The translations under genes and the position numbers were made by a program. This document shows positions 1-5,727 of a DNA stretch of 8,864 bases, piece after piece. The stretch lies in the NCBI GenBank assembly GCA_905198295.1, contig CAJKBW010000110.1, positions 1 through 8,864 on the forward strand, read 5' to 3'. Within the stretch, counting starts at the first letter, position 1, and each line of letters opens with the position of its first letter. The notes below the pieces were generated by a model. The model was not told where the DNA came from. It saw nothing but the letters and a program-made list of their open reading frames with translations, and did not search any database. Source of the DNA: an uncultured Oscillospiraceae bacterium (GTDB lineage Bacteria; Bacillota; Clostridia; Oscillospirales; Acutalibacteraceae).

Positions 1-33
1 ATTGTACCAGAAGGGCTGACGGGTCCTCAACTT

Positions 34-309
34 TCATTTAACTTTACAGTCCGGACTAAAGTTGCGGGAGGCATATGTATGAAACAGAAAAATGGGGGAC
101 AGCAGCATCAAAACACACCACATCGACATATACAGCAATAAAGGAAGAAACCCTTTGAGATACAATTCCGTTTGGCACTCCGGGCATTTCCAGGCACGAA
201 GGCGGGTGATCGGCATCTGCCACCTTTGCTTTACCGTTATCCCGTATCCGCATACCGGGCATTCCCGCGGTTTGTACAGGTTTTTCACCGCTTCCATCCA
301 TTTAGCCAT
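34..309 (-). CDS. Small zinc-ribbon membrane protein, copy 1 (possible orphan immunity protein)
   Basis: This gene encodes 91 residues. Two CxxC knuckles (Cys17/Cys20 and Cys42/Cys45, 21 residues apart) form a probable zinc ribbon, followed by one long hydrophobic stretch (about residues 53-80) and a short charged tail ending KVK. The start is fixed by AAGGAGG upstream of the ATG. Residues 1-56 are identical to the protein at 785-1132 except Glu44, which is Gly there; the membrane tails are unrelated. It resembles the small clostridial CxxC-x20-CxxC membrane protein family, whose function is unknown to me. It is the last visible gene of a same-strand series after the large secreted protein, so an accessory immunity role is possible, but that is inference from position and duplication only. 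No terminator is visible in the 33 bases downstream. Confidence 0.7.
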   Translation of the reverse strand: MAKWMEAVKNLYKPRECPVCGYGITVKQRWQMPITRLRAWKCPECQTELYLKGFLPLLLYMSMWCVLMLLSPIFLFHTYASRNFSPDCKVK

Positions 310-327
310 TCCGATATGCCTCCTTGG
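143..327. repeat. Direct repeat, copy 1 (zinc-ribbon head plus upstream RBS)
   Basis: This 185-bp block matches 966-1150 at a constant offset of 823 bp, with four mismatches that I can find (positions 179, 202, 316 and 325 of this copy). It covers the ribosome binding site and the first 56 or so codons of the small zinc-ribbon genes. Similarity stops abruptly inside the coding region, so the two genes share a head but not a tail. Recombination between the copies would delete 823 bp, including the gene at 357-638. Confidence 0.9.
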
Positions 328-356
328 CGGTTCTCCATGAAAGCTCTAATTTTTAA

Positions 357-638
357 TTAATCTTCATCAGGATAGAGCTTAACAAAGTATAATGCAATAA
401 AACAAAATAAGTGATAAAAAATCGGAATGCATTTCACTAAGACTATATTGTTCCGAAAAAGCAATCTCAAAATAACGATAAAAACAAAAACCCCTATTCC
501 CGCTATATAGCTCAAAGGCTTTATTTTAAGAATTTTTCCACATGAGGAACATGGTTTGCCATATACAGAGCTAAAGAACAGTAACTTTTTTAAATAATTG
601 ATTCTGGCACCACAGCACGGACATATATTTCGACTCAT
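357..638 (-). CDS. Small CxxC-x20-CxxC membrane protein, AT-rich
   Basis: This gene encodes 93 residues. Cys6/Cys9 and Cys30/Cys33 are separated by exactly 20 residues, which fits the small Firmicutes family described as cxxc_20_cxxc proteins (I believe TIGR04104; not checked). Two hydrophobic segments follow (about residues 45-62 and 66-86), so it is probably a double-spanning membrane protein with a cytoplasmic zinc ribbon. The ATG at 638 has GGGAGG seven bases upstream. Apart from the CxxC layout it is not similar to its neighbours at 34-309 and 785-1132. The gene is markedly AT-rich (15 of 60 bases are G or C in 361-420), unlike the GC-rich genes elsewhere in the window, which suggests separate acquisition. 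Its job is unknown; a second immunity-like protein is one option. Confidence 0.75.
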   Translation of the reverse strand: MSRNICPCCGARINYLKKLLFFSSVYGKPCSSCGKILKIKPLSYIAGIGVFVFIVILRLLFRNNIVLVKCIPIFYHLFCFIALYFVKLYPDED

Positions 639-784
639 AAGGATACCTCCCTATCTGTTCCATGCTCTTACATAACTGGGCGGCTTATTCCAATCAAAGC
701 TTCTTTCCCTTTCCGGACTGACTGCTTTTCATCAATAAGAAGATGATCGGAAAACCCTTATTCCCTGTCTTTCAGGCGGATTCC

Positions 785-1132
785 TTACTCCCCTTTTCCA
801 TGCCTTAAGGCAATCGGCAGGGACGGCAGCAAAAGGAAGAACAGACCCGCACAGGACATGGAAGTGCTTATCGTTCCAAAAAGATTGTATGGGGTATACG
901 TGCGGAGGATAAACAAGTATGTAAAGGAAATCGCAGCACCACATATCAAAATGTATATAGTACACGGAAGAAACCCTTTGAGATACAATTCCGTTTGGCA
1001 CCCCGGGCATTTCCAGGCACGAAGACGGGTGATCGGCATCTGCCACCTTTGCTTTACCGTTATCCCGTATCCGCATACCGGGCATTCCCGCGGTTTGTAC
1101 AGGTTTTTCACCGCTTCCATCCATTTAGCCAT
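785..1132 (-). CDS. Small zinc-ribbon membrane protein, copy 2, coupled to the large secreted protein
   Basis: This gene encodes 115 residues from the ATG at 1132. I prefer this start to an upstream in-frame ATG because GAGGAGG lies at the right distance and because the same start and RBS are conserved in copy 1. The zinc-ribbon head has Cys17/Cys20 and Cys42/Cys45; two membrane helices follow at about residues 55-76 and 92-109. The start codon overlaps the stop of the large gene (ATGGCTAA, 8 bp), and the RBS lies inside that gene's last codons, so translation is very probably coupled. Coupling directly behind a secreted modular protein is typical of cognate immunity genes; a membrane location would suit protection from a membrane-acting toxin. 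That role is inferred, not shown. Confidence 0.75.
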   Translation of the reverse strand: MAKWMEAVKNLYKPRECPVCGYGITVKQRWQMPITRLRAWKCPGCQTELYLKGFLPCTIYILICGAAISFTYLFILRTYTPYNLFGTISTSMSCAGLFFLLLPSLPIALRHGKGE

Positions 1133-1150
1133 TCCGATACGCCTCCTCGG
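966..1150. repeat. Direct repeat, copy 2 (end of large gene plus zinc-ribbon head)
   Basis: This is the partner of 143-327, about 98% identical. In this copy the block runs from the last codons of the large secreted protein, through the RBS, into codon 56 or so of the downstream small gene. The Glu/Gly difference at residue 44 of the two proteins comes from the mismatch at 1002. The mismatch at 1025 is synonymous. Confidence 0.9.
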
Positions 1151-3979
1151 TGACATAGCCGTCCTTGATCCATTCCTGCCGCCGTCCCTGTTCCCACGCG
1201 GTAAACTGGCCGCCCGCATGCACGGTCTCCTTAGACACCCGGTTGACCACTGGCATATCGTTTCTTAGCCATACTTCATACACTTCCACCGTTGCTCCCA
1301 AGCCATATTCAAGTGTAATTTGGACAAAGGCATCGCCGGCATATACCCTGTGTCCATCCACTACATAGGAACTTTTTCCGGATGGTACTAACCATGAATT
1401 AAGAGCACCTAACTCTTGCACTAGCTTATAAGCATAACCTAATTGTTTATATTTGGTTTCCAAGAATGTGACAGCGGCTCCAACCGCCTCGCCCAAAACA
1501 GCTTTTGAAATATCTACCTTATCACCCTGTTCAGCCATAACACATAGGGTATACAACGTTGAGAATACCGGACCGCAGCCTGGCAGCATACTGATTAGCA
1601 TTGCCAGTGTTGGCTGAATGTCATAAAAATTTTCTATAGATTGTTCCGTCACAACAGAGCATTTATCAATTCTTACCTTTGTAGTCTTTACATCCTTATA
1701 TGGCACAGAACAGTTATAGTAACCATCATATTGACCGCTGTACTGTGGTTTGTTCCGGATCGCGGTCATTGTTCTCAGCAATTCATCACATAAACCGCTG
1801 TAATCATTTTCAGAACCATACTTTGCGTAAATGGCCTCCAGAACGATCATTTTTGCATAATCTTCCGGCTCAAGAACCTCTTTGTCCCGAAAAGAATAAG
1901 AACCTTTAACCTCCACCGTACAAACCGCGTATATTCCGGGCGCATCTCCCATCCTGACCGTGATCGTGGCAGTACCCGGATTTACTGCAGTAACACGTCC
2001 CAGCGCGTCGGCGTAGGCTACACTTGTGTTGCTGGAGGAAAAGCTGACCCTTTCCATAGAAACCGGAGATCCCCCCAGGCGAGCGGTCAGGCTCACGCTG
2101 TCCTTGACGCACATTGCCAAAGACGAGTGCGACAGGGAAAACTCACTGGAGGTGACCGGTTCCAGCCGCCACTGCTGCTGTGCCTCGCCTACGTATTCCC
2201 ACAAATGCACATTCGCACCGCTCCATTTGCTGGCCGACTCTACATCTATCACCTTATTCCGGCTCAGCTTTGCCTGAATACGGTACACGCCGTCGCCGGA
2301 TCGGATGATCCGGAAATACTGTGCTGCCTTCTCATTCGCCCGATATATCTGGATATTCTGTCCGTTCTGATCAACGTTGTCCTGCACATCCAAACGGCAG
2401 GAGGGATTTGAGTGAGGCCACAGCCGGAAAAAGCCATCCGAGACATAGCGGATATACCACTGCTGCGCACTGGTGGCCTCAAAGGTTTTCTGCACCACCG
2501 TACTGTTGGGCGCGGTACCCTCTGCTGTCAGATATTTGCCACTGTTGACGTTGCTGATATAATAAAGCCCCTCGGCAACGCCGCTGTCATCATAGAGGGC
2601 ACTGTAGTAAACTGTCAGCTTCGGCGCTTTGGCATAACCAGCCTCTGAAGAATAACAGTCGTAAATGCTGCCGAACTCACTGCTGAGCATAAAACCGTAG
2701 TTTTCCATGCTGCCGCAATACCAGTGATGCACCGCATCGCTGACGTTGAAGGTATATTTCCCATTATCGTCGAAATACGGTGCTCCGACCCCCATGTTAT
2801 AGATGGCCGGTCGCTCCAGGACAGCGTCGTATCGTCCCAGCGCTCCCCAACACCCATACAGGTGCCTTTCAAATCCTCCGCGCTCGCCAAGGTCAGGGTC
2901 AGCTTTAAGGTTGCCCCGGACACATCGCACGATTCGAGAATGTTCTCAAAATCCGTGAACCAGATGTACGCCTGATATTCCCCATATTCTGACCTGCCGA
3001 AACTCATGCTGGAGGCACTGGCATAAGCGCCTGCGGCAGATGCCCTTGATATATAGGTATCTTGTATATTTTGATTATACGTTGTCATCTGCGGCCCGAC
3101 AACCGACGCGGTTGCCGTCAGTGGATAGACCACATCTTCCCCAGCGAATATCTCCTCGTCCATCGTCACTGTAATTTCCCACTCGCCTTCCCCTGCCTGC
3201 ACCAGGGTATAGGCCGCGTTTCCCTGTACAGCCCCGCTTTGATTCGCCAGCACAAAAGCAGAAAACGTGTAGGACTCCCCCGGCATTCCGTCTGTTTTCT
3301 CCAAAAGGATACTTGAGCCGTCTTCACTCAGCGAAGGCCGGAAAGCGGAAGATTGCAGCCGGAACGCAAATGTATGGCTGAGGGGTGCTTCAGTGAAGAT
3401 CACCGTCTGGCTCACACCCTCACTGATGTTGCTCTGTTCCAAGCGGCTGAAAGCGCCAAATGCATCAGGATATACCAATGTGTCGTCAACCGGATAACCG
3501 ACAAGCCTCTGCGTCCCCTCCGGCACGACGGCCGACAGCCGGAAATCGCCGTCTAAATCCAGCCCGGCATCCGGCCATTGGGAATAGTAAACGGTAAACC
3601 GGTTTGCAGCATTACGGTAATCGTATCCGGAATAAAATGAATAAATATCCCCGACCGGCTCCATTGCCGTGTCAATCCACCTGACCTCTCCCCGACCGTC
3701 CGTATATTTGAGCGGTGTAGGCAGCGTAATAATCCGTCCCGAGCCGTCCGGCGCTTCGACATCCACGCTGTATAGCCTGTCGCTCCGTTTAACCCGGGTC
3801 AGCTCCTCGGTTGTCAGCTCCAGCGCTGCCGCTGTTGACGACGGGATCTCCTCCGCCGCGTAATACGGCGATGCCTCCTGCGCGGCTGTCCCCATTCCGC
3901 CAAACAAGCCGAGCAGCAGGCTCAGGCTCACAGCGGTCGCAGTCCCGCTTTTTTCCAGATGTTTTCTTTTCCGTTTCAT
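1125..3979 (-). CDS. Secreted modular protein: WapA-like N-region, DNRLRE, ricin lectin, BIG2 and unknown C-terminal domain; frameshifted
   Basis: The gene reads in two overlapping frames: 454 codons from 3979, and the remainder ending at 1125. A DNRLRE domain is split across them, so this is one gene with a 1-nt loss, best placed at the C run 2789-2793. Restoring one base gives about 951 residues. Order: Lys/Arg-rich start and signal peptide (1 to about 35); a beta-rich region (about 36-297) like the N-terminal part of WapA-type wall-associated proteins; DNRLRE (about 300-460; WDDTTLSW and DAVHHWY are typical); two-repeat ricin-type beta-trefoil (about 470-610, QQWYIR and QQQWRL); BIG2 Ig-like domain (about 611-692); and an unrecognised C-terminal domain of about 259 residues with hydrophobic stretches near 787-816 and 824-857. 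There is no LPXTG anchor. The start has AGAGGG seven bases upstream. It is likely an exported adhesin or toxin carrier. If the frameshift is real, the product stops inside DNRLRE. Confidence 0.8.
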
Positions 3980-4017
3980 AACCGCGCCCTCTGTTTTATC
4001 TGCACAAACATTATCCT

Positions 4018-4039
4018 CTATAATAAAATCTTATTATAG
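4018..4039. repeat. Inverted repeat in the leader of the large secreted gene
   Basis: Perfect 9-bp arms (ctataataa and ttattatag) flank a 4-base centre (4027-4030). The repeat lies just downstream of the predicted start of transcription and upstream of the RBS. It could be a repressor operator or a weak RNA hairpin; the sequence alone does not decide. Confidence 0.5.
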
Positions 4040-4062
4040 AATTACGCCATCAGCAATTCTAT
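4036..4062. promoter_or_regulatory. Inverted repeat overlapping the -10 element, possible operator
   Basis: Arms of 8 bp (atagaatt at 4036-4043 and aattctat at 4055-4062) are separated by 11 bases. The right arm covers the predicted -10 hexamer (minus strand) and the left arm touches the neighbouring repeat at 4018-4039. This spacing and placement fit a dimeric repressor site. No regulator gene is present in the window. Confidence 0.4.
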
Positions 4063-4084
4063 TTTCCGGCTGCCCTTTAAGCAA
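4056..4084 (-). promoter_or_regulatory. Sigma-A-type promoter for the large secreted gene
   Basis: On the minus strand TTGCTT (4084-4079), 17 bases and TAGAAT (4061-4056) form a fair housekeeping promoter about 77 bp before the ATG at 3979. It sits between the terminator hairpin and the coding region, as expected for an independent transcript. Confidence 0.5.
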
Positions 4085-4111
4085 AAAGGACATATCTTTT
4101 TCATCCATCAT

Positions 4112-4153
4112 AAAAAAGCAGCGAAGGATCATTTGCTCCTTCGCTGCTTTTTT
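4112..4153 (-). terminator. Rho-independent terminator of the CAP lipoprotein gene
   Basis: A perfect 17-bp inverted repeat (4112-4128 and 4137-4153) with an 8-base loop has A-runs and T-runs at its ends, so it can terminate in either direction. It lies 45 bp after the stop of the CAP-domain gene and before the promoter of the large secreted gene. Confidence 0.9.
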
Positions 4154-4198
4154 ATAAGGGCATTTTCTGTCGATTACCGTCAGATAGTTTCCCCTGTG

Positions 4199-4969
4199 TT
4201 ATCCGGCAAAAAGCTGTACCCAGTAAAGACGGCCGCCGCTGCGCACGACGCCAACGCCGATTTTATCAAAATCAGCGTTGAGGATGTTGGCACGGTGGCC
4301 ACTGGAATTCATCCAGGCGTTCATCACCGCTTCCGGCGAAGATTGTCCGTAGGCAATATTCTCCCCCACCGTCCGCCACTCGATGGTAACCGCGGTCGAA
4401 AACTTGCTGCCGTCCGGCCGCGTGTGCTCGAATTTCTCCACGATCTCCTGCGCCCGCACGGCGGCATTGGCGCTCAGCTCGGTATCCAGCGTCAGCGGGG
4501 ACAGACCGGCTTTGGCCCGCTCCGCGTTGACCAGCGCAGCGACCTGCCCGGTCATAGTGCCGGCTGCCGGCGCATCCGATGGCTTTGTCGTCGCTTCGGC
4601 AGTCGGTTTCGTCGTCGGCTGCGTTGTCGGCTTGGTTGTTGGTTTAGTTGTTGGTTTGGCGGTCGTCCCGGCCGAAGGGGCTTCGGCGGGCTTGTCCGCG
4701 GAGGAACCATCGCCCCACGGCTGCCCGTTCTCCGGCGCGGCGGTGGGGCTATCCACCGATGCGGAGTCATTCGGCTGCGTCTCCGCCTCCGATATATCCG
4801 CCCCATTCTCCGGCAGCCCCGCAGGTGCATCCTCCGCCCCGGCGCTGCTCTCCTGCTGCTGTACCGGAGAAGAACTCTCTTCTCCGGCAACGGTATCCTC
4901 CGGCCGGAAACAGGCGGTCAAGGAAAACGCCAGAACGGCGCAGTAAACCCATATCAGATAACGTTTCAT
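4199..4969 (-). CDS. CAP/SCP-domain lipoprotein
   Basis: This gene encodes 256 residues from the ATG at 4969, preceded by AAAGGA nine bases upstream. An earlier in-frame ATG at 5041 is rejected because it lies ahead of the predicted promoter's -10 and the lipoprotein signal begins at 4969. A short hydrophobic signal ends in the lipobox LTAC with Cys20, so the mature protein should be lipid-anchored outside the membrane. Residues 21-138 are a Ser/Pro/Glu/Thr-rich linker containing a Lys-Pro-Thr-Thr repeat. Residues 139-256 form a CAP domain with the cavity residues His182 (FEHTRP), Glu203 (GENIAYG) and His225 (SGHRANIL), and the terminal YWVQLFAG strand. Bacterial CAP proteins of this type are common in spore-forming Firmicutes; their biochemical role is mostly unknown. 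The gene has its own promoter and terminator. Confidence 0.92.
   Translation of the reverse strand: MKRYLIWVYCAVLAFSLTACFRPEDTVAGEESSSPVQQQESSAGAEDAPAGLPENGADISEAETQPNDSASVDSPTAAPENGQPWGDGSSADKPAEAPSAGTTAKPTTKPTTKPTTQPTTKPTAEATTKPSDAPAAGTMTGQVAALVNAERAKAGLSPLTLDTELSANAAVRAQEIVEKFEHTRPDGSKFSTAVTIEWRTVGENIAYGQSSPEAVMNAWMNSSGHRANILNADFDKIGVGVVRSGGRLYWVQLFAG
4581..4667 (-). repeat. Short tandem repeat coding for the Thr/Pro/Lys linker
   Basis: An imperfect tandem repeat based on a 12-nt unit (four codons, roughly Lys-Pro-Thr-Thr) inside the CAP lipoprotein gene. It encodes a flexible linker between the lipid anchor and the CAP domain. Such tracts can change length by slippage without breaking the frame. 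Confidence 0.7.
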
Positions 4970-5008
4970 CGCGGCACATCCTTTCGTCTGCCTGATTGTG
5001 TCAAACAG

Positions 5009-5026
5009 CGCTGCCCGCAGGCAGCG
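5009..5026 (-). repeat. Short hairpin in the leader of the CAP lipoprotein gene
   Basis: Arms of 7 bp (cgctgcc and ggcagcg) with a 4-base loop lie just downstream of the predicted -10 and would fold at the 5' end of the mRNA. There is no T-run, so it is not a terminator. A role in mRNA stability is possible. Confidence 0.4.
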
Positions 5027-5031
5027 ATACC

Positions 5032-5060
5032 AAGATAACACGAAAAGTGGACCGCGTCAA
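5032..5060 (-). promoter_or_regulatory. Sigma-A promoter for the CAP lipoprotein gene
   Basis: On the minus strand TTGACG (5060-5055), 17 bases and TATCTT (5037-5032), with an upstream TG giving an extended -10. It lies about 63 bp before the ATG at 4969. Confidence 0.7.
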
Positions 5061-5088
5061 TGGCAACTCCAGGCAGTATTTATATGCT

Positions 5089-5474
5089 TTAATCAAGCAA
5101 GGCTGTTCCATACGAATTATCTATAGCACATAGCCATTTCCCGTCAACTTTTTTGAATACATAAGTCGCTCTGCGCTCCATGCTGTATTCAGAATCTTCC
5201 TTTTTATCTGCATCCAGTAAAGTTTGGGATAAAACTAACAGGGTATCCCCTGCTTCAATCATGAGCATTTTCCCTTGTGTTGGAACAATACTGTTGTGAA
5301 AATAAGCAGCAATTTTTATAAAGGCTTCTTTTATCGCTTTTTCCCTTTTGCTTCTACACCGGGTTTTACAACCAATACTGCGTCGTCCGTGTAAATTTCC
5401 ACCAAATCGTCAAATCTTTCTTCTCTTATCGCCTGATCCGCAGCCGCTATCAACTCTTTGACATTTTGATTCAT
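5089..5474 (-). CDS. SnoaL/DUF4440-like protein (NTF2 fold), frameshifted
   Basis: The ATG at 5474 follows GGAGGG six bases upstream. The first frame gives MNQNVKELIAAADQAI and continues to about codon 45, then hits a stop at 5331-5333. The next frame continues without a break from the same point to a TAA at 5089, with VDGKWLCAIDNSYGT near the end, a signature of small SnoaL/DUF4440 proteins. One missing base around the A5 run (5338-5342 on the plus strand) explains the break; the family usually has a G-K/R-E-A-I motif here. The repaired protein is about 128 residues, the normal length. These proteins have a cone-shaped NTF2-like fold with varied or unknown activities. The shift is either a recent inactivation or a sequencing error. 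Confidence 0.8.
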
Positions 5475-5555
5475 ATTTAACCCTCCCATAAATTTGCCTT
5501 TTCCAGACTGTCTTAGCCCCGAAATAATTTTTACCAACTTAACTAAATATTCTAT

Positions 5556-5584
5556 AATATATAATACTTTCGTATGTTTTGCAA
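5556..5584 (-). promoter_or_regulatory. Sigma-A promoter for the SnoaL-like gene
   Basis: On the minus strand TTGCAA (5584-5579), 17 bases and TATATT (5561-5556), in an AT-rich stretch about 80 bp upstream of the ATG at 5474. The spacer carries a short palindrome (ATACGAAAGTAT). Confidence 0.55.
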
Positions 5585-5671
5585 GGCGGAGCCATAATAG
5601 AAACCGCGTCCGATTACAGCTTTGCCTGCTTCATACAGGGACGCCCGTTTCCGGATGCATTTTCACCGCAA

Positions 5672-5707
5672 TAAAAAATCCCCCGCATGCCGTAAAGCAT
5701 GCGGGGG
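5672..5707 (-). terminator. Rho-independent terminator of the SipL-like gene
   Basis: A perfect 11-bp GC-rich stem (5680-5690 and 5697-5707) with a 6-base loop is followed on the minus strand by ATTTTTTAT. It starts 20 bp after the stop codon of the SipL-like gene. Confidence 0.9.
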
Positions 5708-5727
5708 CCGTGAGTATCTTGCAGGGT

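Noticed and set aside
732..1124. Minus-strand frame overlapping small gene copy 2 in another phase (and its counterpart at 56-301)
   Set aside because: It is the out-of-frame reading of the duplicated zinc-ribbon head, with no RBS of its own; both copies exist only because the DNA block is duplicated.
2789..2793. Programmed ribosomal frameshifting in the large gene
   Set aside because: TGG GGG in the zero frame would have to re-pair on ATG GGG, which is not a slippery site, and I see no downstream pseudoknot that would promote it. A lost base is simpler.
4581..4667. CRISPR-like short repeats
   Set aside because: The units are 12 nt, contiguous and in frame, without spacers. They encode a Thr/Pro/Lys linker.
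4133..5038. Long plus-strand open frame opposite the CAP lipoprotein gene
   Set aside because: It is an Arg- and Gly-rich shadow with no good RBS. The minus strand shows a complete lipoprotein signal and CAP domain with promoter and terminator.
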